Positions 1-6,795 of a stretch of 64,000 bases of DNA are shown piece after piece (position 1 is the stretch's first letter; each line of letters opens with the position of its first letter). Origin of the DNA: Bog-950 sp044228435 (GTDB lineage Bacteria > Bacteroidota > Bacteroidia > Chitinophagales > LD1); assembly GCA_044228435.1 (NCBI GenBank), contig JBGAUW010000005.1, forward strand, positions 62,001 to 126,000. The letters are read 5' to 3'. A model generated the notes under the pieces. That model was not told where the DNA came from and made no database searches. It saw only the letters and a program-made list of their open reading frames with translations. Made by a program: the position numbers and the translations under genes.

Positions 1-294
1 TTGCAGATCCTGTAACTCCTGAATTTTAGATTCAAGAATTGCATCGGGTGTGCCCGAGCCTGCTTTACTTAAGTTCTGTAAGTCTGCCTGCTTTTTTTCG
101 TAATCGCCATACATATTTTCAAGCGCCTTGGTATACGAGTCCTTCTGTTTTTGAAGTTCGTTGCTCATACTCTTAAACTCAGGCATAGCTTGTAACACCT
201 CAATAGAGTTAATGTGACCAAGCTTTTGCTGTGCGCTGGCAGTTCCCACTAAGGCAAATACAGCTACGATAATTCCTAATACTGTTTTCTTCAT
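1..294 (-). CDS. OmpH/Skp-family periplasmic chaperone, partial (C-terminus outside window)
   Basis: Only the first 98 codons are present; the 3' end runs off the left edge. The protein begins with a clear signal peptide (MKKTVLGIIVAVFALVGTASA, then QQK) and continues with GHINS and LQAMPEF followed by a charged helical stretch. That is the typical start of Skp/OmpH chaperones, which hold unfolded outer-membrane proteins in the periplasm. It is the third of three consecutive ompH-like genes downstream of bamA on the same strand and is most similar by eye to its immediate neighbour (shared QQKxGHINS and AMPEFK). It is probably co-transcribed with bamA. The gap to the next ompH gene is 23 bases. 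Confidence 0.85.
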   Translation of the reverse strand, partial: MKKTVLGIIVAVFALVGTASAQQKLGHINSIEVLQAMPEFKSMSNELQKQKDSYTKALENMYGDYEKKQADLQNLSKAGSGTPDAILESKIQELQDLQ

Positions 295-317
295 TTTATT
301 TGTTTTTATTCTGTTGA

Positions 318-821
318 CTAATTAATGCCCATTTTCTTTTTTACCAGTTCGGTTACATCGCCCGTTTCGGGGTGATAGGCTACCGAGCCGGTTGCAATAT
401 CGAAAATATAGGTATATCCGTTCTCTTTGGCCACCGACTGTACTATTTTAAGGTACTTATCGTTCAGTGGCTTCATTAGCTTACCCTGCAGTTTTTCAAT
501 TTCGCCCTGCGCTGTTCCTTCAAACCCCTGTATGGCCTGCTGCAGACTGTCTACTTCTCTCATCCGCTCTTCGCGAACCGCTTCCATCATGCTCATGCCA
601 TAGTCGTTCAGCTCTTTACCTTTGCGTTCGTAATCCTCATACATCCGCTGCAGCTGTAAAGCATATTGCTTTTTTTTGTTTTCTACAGTTGCATTCAACT
701 GCTTAAACTCAGGCATTGCATCCAGTATATCGCTGCTGTTTATATGCCCGTACTTTTGCTGCGCAAAAACGTTGCTGTTACATGCAAATAACAATAAACC
801 TATCACCAGCACTTTATTCAT
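318..821 (-). CDS. OmpH/Skp-family periplasmic chaperone
   Basis: 167 residues, the usual size for Skp/OmpH. It has an N-terminal signal peptide ending near VFAQQ, then YGHINSSDILDAMPEF and a long charged region (about residues 40-120) expected to form the two helical tentacles that clamp unfolded beta-barrel clients. The C-terminal part (YTYIFDIATGSVAYHPETGDVTELVKKKMGI) matches the conserved end of the family. It lies between two further ompH-like genes in the cluster downstream of bamA, so the likely role is delivering outer-membrane proteins to the BAM complex. Function comes from family knowledge and context. Confidence 0.88.
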   Translation of the reverse strand: MNKVLVIGLLLFACNSNVFAQQKYGHINSSDILDAMPEFKQLNATVENKKKQYALQLQRMYEDYERKGKELNDYGMSMMEAVREERMREVDSLQQAIQGFEGTAQGEIEKLQGKLMKPLNDKYLKIVQSVAKENGYTYIFDIATGSVAYHPETGDVTELVKKKMGIN

Positions 822-854
822 TGGGGCGCAAATATATATTTTTGGACTTTAATG

Positions 855-1385
855 CTAATTCTTAGGCTTTAAGCTAATACCCAGGGCGGCCAAAATATCG
901 TCGCTTTTATTAAACCGGTCGCTGGCATATAGCATACTTGGGCCGCTGCTGCGGTCAAAAATAAAATCGAGCCCTTTAGCTATGGCGTATTTTTGCACCT
1001 CGTTATAAATTTTATCCTGTATGGGCTTTATCAGCTCCTGGCGCTTTTTAAACAGCTCGCCGTTAGGGCCAAACTTAGCCTTTTGAAACTCCTTTACTTC
1101 TTTCTCTTTTGTTTCTATTTCCTTCATTTTCTGCTGTTTCATGGGCTCGGTCATAAGCACCTGCTCTGCCTGAAACTGCTTGTACATATCATCTACACCC
1201 TTCATTTTCCCTTCTACATCCTTTTGCCAGCCCTCGGCTATTTTATCAAGCTGTTTTTGCGCCTCGGTGTATGATGGCATTTTATCCAGCATATACTCCA
1301 TATCTACATAAGCAAACTTTTGGGCATAGGTAGATGCGCTGATAAACAAAACAAACAGGGCGGCTATCACTTTTTTCGTACTCAT
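855..1385 (-). CDS. OmpH/Skp-family periplasmic chaperone
   Basis: 176 residues with a signal peptide (MSTKKVIAALFVLFISASTYAQ). FAYVDMEYMLDKMPSY follows, then a highly charged helical segment (residues about 45-110) and a C-terminal block with LDFIFDRSSGPSMLYAS, a standard OmpH-family signature. It is the first of three ompH copies after bamA and the most divergent: its opening motif is FAYVDMEY rather than GHINS. In many Bacteroidota two ompH copies follow bamA, so a run of three suggests an extra duplication. It probably acts in the periplasm as a holdase for outer-membrane proteins. Confidence 0.9.
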   Translation of the reverse strand: MSTKKVIAALFVLFISASTYAQKFAYVDMEYMLDKMPSYTEAQKQLDKIAEGWQKDVEGKMKGVDDMYKQFQAEQVLMTEPMKQQKMKEIETKEKEVKEFQKAKFGPNGELFKKRQELIKPIQDKIYNEVQKYAIAKGLDFIFDRSSGPSMLYASDRFNKSDDILAALGISLKPKN

Positions 1386-1485
1386 GGTTTTATATTTTTT
1401 GCTGTATGACCAATTATATTGCCAAAAGAAAAACGATGGTTGTAATTTTCACAATTGCTAACTAATTCTCCGACAACGTTCAGTT

Positions 1486-1518
1486 ATGACATCCCCTTCG
1501 ACTACGCTCAGGGTGACG
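1486..1518. repeat. Dispersed-type intergenic repeat just after bamA
   Basis: The stretch reads ATGACATCCCCTTCGACTAC followed by GCTCAGGGTGACG. On the minus strand it is the motif GTCACCCTGAGC plus GTAGTCGAAGGG, which I recognise as a sequence scattered through intergenic regions of many Bacteroidota genomes. It starts only a few bases beyond the bamA stop codon. Its function is unknown. No second copy lies in this window, so repetition is claimed from general knowledge rather than seen here. Confidence 0.5.
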
Positions 1519-1524
1519 TATCTA

Positions 1525-4191
1525 TTAATCCGGTTCGCGGCCCAAAATAATTCTGAACTTACCGTATTTACTGAAAATGTTGTTTCCGCTAACCGGGCCG
1601 TAGGCTCCCTTATCAATACCAAAGCCATAATCGAAGCCCAACAAGCCAAACATAGGCAAAAATACACGCACACCGGCACCTACTGATTTAGCCAGTTGGT
1701 AAGGCTTGTAATCGCGTATACTCATCCAATAGTTACCGGCATCGGCAAATATAAGGGCATAAATAGTAGCCGACTGGTTAAGCGATATAGGGTAGCGAAG
1801 TTCCATAGAGAACTTATTATAAATAGGGGCACCACCCTGCGGCGTTAATACATCGTAACCGCGGAACGATACGATATCGCGGCCTAATTGCGTTCCCGCA
1901 TTCAGGTTGCTCAATCCATCGCCACCAAACTCTATCCGCTCAAACGGCGATAAGCCTACGCGTTTGTTGTATACACCCAAAAACGCCATGTTGGCCGATG
2001 TTTTTAAAATCAGGTTTTTTACTATTGGTACATACCACTCAAACATCAACTTCCACTTATGGAACTCAACAAACTTGTAGCGGTCGGCCGGTGTAAGGTT
2101 CGGGTCGTCGTAATCAAGGTTTTTGCGCGAGTTAAACATAAGCGAGTATGGCAATGTAAACTTGCCCTGCACCATAAAATAAATACCACGATTGTAGAAA
2201 GTAGGGGCTGCCAGTTCGCGGCTATCGCGCGATAGGGTTAATTGTAAGTTTAAGTTAGTAGCCTTACCATTAGTAAAAATGAAGTAGGTAGCGTAGTTTT
2301 TAAGAATGTAATGCTGAAACTCTAAACCAATTTCGGCAGTAAAGAAATCATCCGGCCATTTTAAACGGGTACCAAGGCCCAGGTAAACGCTGGTTGAGTA
2401 GTAGCTACCATATATTTTAGAATAGTCAGCAGGGTCGAAGGAATTGGCGCGCAAGCGATTAAACGCAAAGTTTAGCGACTGTGGTTTTTTGCCACCCAAC
2501 CATGGTTCGGTAAATGAAACGCTGTACGATTGGAAAGCCCTTCCGTTACTATTTACACGTATGCCCAGGCGCTGTCCATCGCCGGAAGGTAGTGGAGTCC
2601 ATGATTTTTTATCACCAATATTACGCAACGAGAAGTTAGTGAAGTTAACCCCTAAAGTACCAAACAAACCACCGGCACTGCTGGTGCTGCTCTGCCCGCC
2701 ATAACCGGCCGAAAGCTCTAACTGATCGGATGGTTTTTCAACCACGCGGTATTCAATATCCACGGTTCCGTTTTCGGGGTTAGGTATAGGCACCACATCT
2801 AACTGCTGAGGGTCGAAATAGCCGAGGTTTACAATTTCGCGCTGCGACCGTATCAAATCTGTACGGCTGAATTTATTGCCCGGCAGTGTACGTAACTCGC
2901 GGCGGATTACCTTCTCATTGGTTTTGGTATTGCCCAATATACGCACCTCGCGTATGGTAGCCTGCGCGCCTTCGTTTATACGTAATTCCAAATCAATCGA
3001 ATCGCCTTCTACCATTACCTCCATTGGTGTTACACCAAAAAACAGGTAACCATCATCCATATACAGCGAGCTTAAATCGCCGCCGTTAGGGTTCATAAAA
3101 ATGCGCTCGTCTAATATTTTTTGGTTGTAAACTTCTCCCCTTTTAATGTTTACAATTTTGGCCAACACACTATCGGGGTACTTCGTGTTACCGTTAAAGT
3201 AAATATTGCGGAAATAGTATTTTTTACCTTCATCTACCCGTATGTCTATCGTCAGGTTCTTATCGCCATCGGCCTGGTAAACGCTATCGCTTACTATACG
3301 CGCATCGCGGAAACCCTGGCTATTGTAGTAGTCGAGTATTTTTTGCTTATCGGCTTCGTAATCATCGCGTTTAAATTTGCTGGCCTTAAAAAAGTTAAGA
3401 TTAAGGTAGCGCGATGAGTAATCATAAGCGCGCATAACCGACAGGTTACCTATAATCTGATACCACTTAATAGTAATAGAGTCGCGGGCAAAGTTTTTCT
3501 TAAATCTAAAAAGGCCGTCAATGTCAAACTTTACCTTCTCGTGGGTCTCTTTCATTTGCCTTTTAAGGCGGGCCTCTGGCACTTCGTGCTGGCCATAAAT
3601 ATTTATCTGCTCAATTTTAACCTTGCTGCCCTTATTAATATTAATGCGCACCAACACGCTGTTGGCTGCAAAGGCCGAATCTTTCTCTTCGGTAACCAAA
3701 ACCTTTACATCCAAAAAGCCTTTATCGATATAATAATTGCGGATGGTGTTAATGGTCATGCTGCGCATGTTTTCGGTAAATATGCTACCGGTGCGCATGT
3801 CTATCTTCTTCCGTATATCGTCGGCATCGCTGGTTTTAATACCCTTAATAGTAAAGCGCGAAATACGGGGGCGCTCTTCTACATATATGGTAAGGTATAT
3901 TTTACCCTTGCTAATATCGGTAGCGTTAATGGCCACATTGGTAAACAAGCGCTGGCGCCAAAGTGCTTTAATGGCTTTGGGTATTTGCTCGCCGGGTATT
4001 TTTATTTTATCGCCTACGGCAAGGCCCGAAAGGGTTACCAATATTTGTGCATCTAAGTATTTAGCGCCTTCTATTTTAATATCACCAATTTCGTATTCGG
4101 CGCTTTTTGAGTAATCGAAAGCCACAGGGGGCTGCTGCGCCAACAGCGATAAGCAGATTAAAAGTAAGGGTAGAAAGAGAATCTTTTTCAG
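1525..4191 (-). CDS. bamA: Outer-membrane protein assembly factor BamA
   Basis: About 888 residues when read from a CTG at 4191. The N-terminal half holds five POTRA-like segments (for example ISRFTIKGIKTSDADDIRKK, VKIEQINIYGQHEV, ATIREVRILGNTKTNEKVIR). The C-terminal half is a 16-strand-type barrel with the conserved GGDGLSNLNAGTQLGRDIVSFRGYD region, corresponding to the loop-6 RGY/RGF motif that inserts outer-membrane proteins. No ATG is available. A TTG at 4143 would begin exactly after a signal peptide (KKILFLPLLLICLSLLAQQ), so the real start must lie upstream, at CTG 4191 or ATT 4197; the in-frame stop is at 4225-4227. The last residues are RIILGREPD, without the final aromatic residue usual for barrel beta-signals. 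It is flanked by uppS and ompH genes. Confidence 0.93.
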   Translation of the reverse strand: MKKILFLPLLLICLSLLAQQPPVAFDYSKSAEYEIGDIKIEGAKYLDAQILVTLSGLAVGDKIKIPGEQIPKAIKALWRQRLFTNVAINATDISKGKIYLTIYVEERPRISRFTIKGIKTSDADDIRKKIDMRTGSIFTENMRSMTINTIRNYYIDKGFLDVKVLVTEEKDSAFAANSVLVRININKGSKVKIEQINIYGQHEVPEARLKRQMKETHEKVKFDIDGLFRFKKNFARDSITIKWYQIIGNLSVMRAYDYSSRYLNLNFFKASKFKRDDYEADKQKILDYYNSQGFRDARIVSDSVYQADGDKNLTIDIRVDEGKKYYFRNIYFNGNTKYPDSVLAKIVNIKRGEVYNQKILDERIFMNPNGGDLSSLYMDDGYLFFGVTPMEVMVEGDSIDLELRINEGAQATIREVRILGNTKTNEKVIRRELRTLPGNKFSRTDLIRSQREIVNLGYFDPQQLDVVPIPNPENGTVDIEYRVVEKPSDQLELSAGYGGQSSTSSAGGLFGTLGVNFTNFSLRNIGDKKSWTPLPSGDGQRLGIRVNSNGRAFQSYSVSFTEPWLGGKKPQSLNFAFNRLRANSFDPADYSKIYGSYYSTSVYLGLGTRLKWPDDFFTAEIGLEFQHYILKNYATYFIFTNGKATNLNLQLTLSRDSRELAAPTFYNRGIYFMVQGKFTLPYSLMFNSRKNLDYDDPNLTPADRYKFVEFHKWKLMFEWYVPIVKNLILKTSANMAFLGVYNKRVGLSPFERIEFGGDGLSNLNAGTQLGRDIVSFRGYDVLTPQGGAPIYNKFSMELRYPISLNQSATIYALIFADAGNYWMSIRDYKPYQLAKSVGAGVRVFLPMFGLLGFDYGFGIDKGAYGPVSGNNIFSKYGKFRIILGREPD

Positions 4192-4266
4192 AAAAATGGG
4201 CTTTTTGTTTTTTACTTCTTCTTGTTAATGCCGATGCCGGTTTTTTTAAATTCCTAAATCCAACAC

Positions 4267-5019
4267 CTATTTACCATTCTCTCCAATTTGCTCGCTTGTT
4301 TTACCAAAGCGGCGCTCGCGGTTCTGAAAATCGATAATTGCCTTATACAACTCCTCTTTATTAAACTCGGGCCAGTACTTATCGGTAAAATAAAACTCGG
4401 CATAAGCCAGCTGCCACAGCAAAAAGTTGCTTACCCGCAACTCGCCGCTGGTTCTTATCAGCAACTCGGGGTCGGGCCGGCCGGCGGTATACAAGTTTTC
4501 ACTTATCAAATCCTCTGTAATCTCGTGCAACCCAATTTCCTTCGACTGTACTTTTAAAGCAATCTGTTTTACCGCCCGCACAATTTCATTTTTACCACCG
4601 TAGCTAAGGGCCAATATCAATTCCATCCGTTTGCCACCTGCTGTTTTATCAATAGCCTCTCTCAACTCCTTAGCTACGCTTTTAGGCAATGAATCAATAT
4701 CGCCTATAGCACCAAGGCGAATATCATTTTTCATTAGTGTTTTCAACTCTCCGTTAATGGTTTTTAACAGCAGGGTCATTAACGCACTTACTTCTATTTG
4801 CGGCCGGTTCCAGTTTTCGGCACTAAACGCATACAGCGTTAAGTACTCTACTCCCAACTCAGCACAAGCCTCGGCAGTATCTCGCACTGCGGCCACCCCG
4901 TTGGTATGTCCAAAAATCCGGTTTTTACCATGCTCTTTTGCCCAACGCCCATTACCATCCATTATAACAGCAATATGCTTAGGTAACCGGCTTAAATCAA
5001 TTTGCTCTTTTAAACTCAC
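4267..5019 (-). CDS. uppS: Isoprenyl transferase (undecaprenyl diphosphate synthase)
   Basis: 250 residues, the normal length. The first conserved region HIAVIMDGNGRWAK (about residues 15-28) carries the catalytic Asp and the substrate-binding DGNGRW motif. LTLYAFSAENWNRP and the late RTSGELRVSNFLLWQLAYAEFYF block are also present. The enzyme condenses isopentenyl diphosphate units onto farnesyl diphosphate to make the C55 carrier lipid for peptidoglycan and surface-glycan synthesis, acting at the cytoplasmic membrane. It sits directly upstream of bamA on the same strand, a standard Bacteroidota envelope-biogenesis pairing. A 304-base non-coding region with a hairpin precedes it. Confidence 0.95.
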   Translation of the reverse strand: MSLKEQIDLSRLPKHIAVIMDGNGRWAKEHGKNRIFGHTNGVAAVRDTAEACAELGVEYLTLYAFSAENWNRPQIEVSALMTLLLKTINGELKTLMKNDIRLGAIGDIDSLPKSVAKELREAIDKTAGGKRMELILALSYGGKNEIVRAVKQIALKVQSKEIGLHEITEDLISENLYTAGRPDPELLIRTSGELRVSNFLLWQLAYAEFYFTDKYWPEFNKEELYKAIIDFQNRERRFGKTSEQIGENGK

Positions 5020-5323
5020 TGCGAACGATTAAACGTATTTCGTATTTTTTATTTTGTAAGACCCTGCCTTTCCCTGGCATTACTTAAATACCAGAATATG
5101 GTTTAAGTAACACTTAAGTTTATGTGCGGAGCCAAACTTCACTACCTGTAACAATATAACATTATGCCTTAATAACACCTAAATATTTTTAAAGCGGGGG
5201 CGAAGATAGAAAAAGGGGGCAGGGGGAGAAGGTTTAGGGAAAGTAAATGAAACGGAATCGCTAAACCCGAAATAATAAATTCTAAACAATTCAGTCTCAA
5301 TTACCTGTTTGTTTAGGGTTTAC
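5020..5323. other. 304-base intergenic region between the DUF6089 gene and uppS
   Basis: No credible gene is visible. It contains the 12-base-pair hairpin annotated at 5080-5110, a palindromic ACTTAAGT just beyond it, and a purine-rich run around 5205-5240. On the minus strand an AT-rich tract (about 5040-5056) lies close to the uppS start. It is most likely the leader/promoter region of the uppS-bamA-ompH transcript. Confidence 0.5.
5080..5110. promoter_or_regulatory. Imperfect dyad upstream of uppS
   Basis: TTACTTAA (5080-5087) pairs perfectly with TTAAGTAA (5103-5110), and ACCA (5090-5093) pairs with TGGT (5099-5102). This gives a 12-base-pair stem with a two-base bulge and a five-base loop. 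It lies about 60 bases upstream of the uppS start. No poly-U tract follows in either direction, so an operator or leader structure is more likely than a terminator. Confidence 0.45.
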
Positions 5324-6193
5324 CTACCTATAGGTGCCATTTGGGCTTGGGCACTGTATCTTCATAATAGTATAAGAAATGGTAATGCCGCCAAACAGAT
5401 AATCGTCGAATTTGGGCGATTGGCCCCTTTGATAGCCGGCTTTGCCAATCTTTTCGCCTCCGTTTTCGGCGCTGCGGTCGCTTAGGGCTGCAGCCAGGCC
5501 GGTAGAACCACCGGGTAAACTGGCGTAGCTGGGGTATTTGCCGCTTACATCATCCAGATAATCGGTAAAGGTTTTGCGTACGCCGGCTTCTATACCAATG
5601 TTCCAGTTGCGCTTAAACGAAAACTTAAACCCACCCACAATAGGTATGGCTAAACTGTAAAGGCGGTATTTTTTTACCCCCGAGTAGCTGGCATCGTTTT
5701 GCCCCTCGGTGCCCAATGGCTGCAGGTAGTAATACTTACCATTGTACATAGCCTTGGGGTTAAAAAAGAAAACTGTTAGCCCTGTGCCCAGGTAAGGGGT
5801 AAACCAGTGCTTTTTACTCTCTTTATCGTACTTTAAAAAATTAAACTCTATTAAGGTAGTAACATCAAAAATATCGCTTTTAAAGCTAAGGTTGCGCTGC
5901 TTGTTCCAGGCAATATTGGTTTTGGCATCGTCAAACTCTACCTGCCCCCAGTTTATAGAGGTGTGCCAGGCGCCGCGGTATTTAATATTATACCGGTAAA
6001 AAGCACCGGCTGCGGGTCTTGTAAATTTAAATGAGGTTTGAGTATTAAGGTCACCAAAGTAGTTGCTCATGCCCCCCCAAACGCCAAACTCGTGTATCTG
6101 GCCCATGGCTTGGGTAGACGATAGACAGTAGACGATAGACAACAGAATGAATACCGACCATTTAAAACCCAAAATTTGCCTTACCTTATTCAT
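5324..6193 (-). CDS. DUF6089-family outer-membrane beta-barrel protein
   Basis: 289 residues from the ATG at 6193 (MNKVRQILGFKW). An in-frame upstream extension to 6337 exists but is low-complexity and would bury the signal peptide. After a hydrophobic signal segment the mature part begins QIHEFGVWGGMSNYFGDLN, the hallmark opening of DUF6089 proteins. It continues with alternating amphipathic strands (WFTPYLGTGLTVFFFNP, WNIGIEAGVRKTFTDYLDDV, DYLFGGITISYTI) as expected for an eight-strand-type barrel. These proteins commonly sit between nadK and uppS/bamA in Bacteroidota; the precise role is unknown. A 14-base tandem duplication lies inside the signal-peptide coding region. Confidence 0.8.
   Translation of the reverse strand: MNKVRQILGFKWSVFILLSIVYCLSSTQAMGQIHEFGVWGGMSNYFGDLNTQTSFKFTRPAAGAFYRYNIKYRGAWHTSINWGQVEFDDAKTNIAWNKQRNLSFKSDIFDVTTLIEFNFLKYDKESKKHWFTPYLGTGLTVFFFNPKAMYNGKYYYLQPLGTEGQNDASYSGVKKYRLYSLAIPIVGGFKFSFKRNWNIGIEAGVRKTFTDYLDDVSGKYPSYASLPGGSTGLAAALSDRSAENGGEKIGKAGYQRGQSPKFDDYLFGGITISYTIMKIQCPSPNGTYR
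6114..6141. repeat. Perfect 14-base tandem duplication inside a signal-peptide coding region
   Basis: GTAGACGATAGACA occurs twice head to tail (6114-6127 and 6128-6141). On the coding (minus) strand it encodes part of the DUF6089 signal peptide (SIVYCLSSTQ). The unit is not a multiple of three, so gain or loss of one copy would shift the frame of the exported barrel. Confidence 0.7.
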
Positions 6194-6370
6194 TATTAGA
6201 GGGCGCGAAGTAACTACTAACGCGGCACAATGCAAAATGTTGTTTTTGGGAGTTGGAAGAATGGATGAACGGAATGATGGATGAAAACGCAAATACAAGG
6301 AAAGGCCGTAATAGTGGAATGGTGGATTGAATGGCAAAACCCAGGTAGGTAGTATTGGAAAAAGTGGCCC

Positions 6371-6464
6371 GTTCTATGGTTAACCAAGGTTAACATATTT
6401 ACGGCCTTACAAACATAAACCACTGATTATCAAAAACAATTTTTGACGATGTTAACCATAGAAC
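6371..6464. repeat. 94-base element bounded by perfect 14-base inverted repeats
   Basis: GTTCTATGGTTAAC (6371-6384) is the exact reverse complement of GTTAACCATAGAAC (6451-6464). A second, alternative pairing exists inside: GGTTAACAT (6388-6396) with ATGTTAACC (6449-6457). Between them, TCAAAAA and TTTTTGA form a seven-base-pair hairpin with a three-base loop (about 6430-6446). The layout resembles a small non-autonomous inverted-repeat element or a complex operator. No flanking target-site duplication was obvious. Confidence 0.6.
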
Positions 6465-6697
6465 CGTACCGTTTTGCATGCATATTTATTTTAATATAAT
6501 CAGGTTGCGCATTAGTTTGGTCCGAAAAAATGGGAGTTTGAAAAGTAATAGCCAGTGGGTAGCGCAGAGATAAAATAAGCGAATATTAAAAGCGGCGCTA
6601 TTAAACTTCGATGTTGTTCCCTTAAAAATGATTACCCTAACACGGGCACCTTTGGGGTTAATTTTTCCGAATGCCAATATTTAACAGCCAATAAATG

Positions 6698-6743
6698 ATA
6701 AACCCGTAAGTTACAAGGCCATTAAAAGGCGGTACGGGTTTAT
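6698..6743. repeat. Perfect 11-base inverted repeat upstream of the ice-binding-like gene
   Basis: ATAAACCCGTA (6698-6708) pairs exactly with TACGGGTTTAT (6733-6743) around a 24-base loop. It ends about 50 bases before the TTG start at 6796, so it would lie in the leader or promoter of that gene. No T-rich tail typical of a terminator follows on the plus strand. Confidence 0.5.
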
Positions 6744-6795
6744 TAGCAGCCATATTACCCTCGGCTATTCTGCCGTTACTTAAATCCCCTCCATT

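Larger units (their letters stand above)
6194..6795. other. 602-base intergenic region with two sets of inverted repeats
   Basis: This is the divergent region between the DUF6089 gene (minus) and the ice-binding-like gene (plus). I see no convincing gene; a 63-codon minus-strand frame at 6486-6677 has no recognisable features. The region contains a direct-repeat-like stretch of GGATGAA/GGAATGA units (about 6255-6340), a 94-base element with 14-base inverted ends (6371-6464) and an 11-base inverted repeat (6698-6743). It probably carries both promoters. Confidence 0.5.

Noticed and set aside
467..706. Plus-strand frame of 79 codons inside the ompH gene
   Set aside because: Antisense to a clear OmpH-family gene and shows no signal peptide or domain; it is a shadow frame.
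4141..4143. TTG as the bamA start codon
   Set aside because: It would start after a well-formed signal peptide, leaving an outer-membrane protein without an export signal.
6371..6464. Integron attC site
   Set aside because: The arms do not match the RYYYAAC/GTTRRRY boxes and no integrase gene is present.
6486..6677. 63-codon minus-strand frame in the 602-base intergenic region
   Set aside because: Short, no recognisable motif or neighbours, and the region's inverted repeats suggest regulatory sequence.
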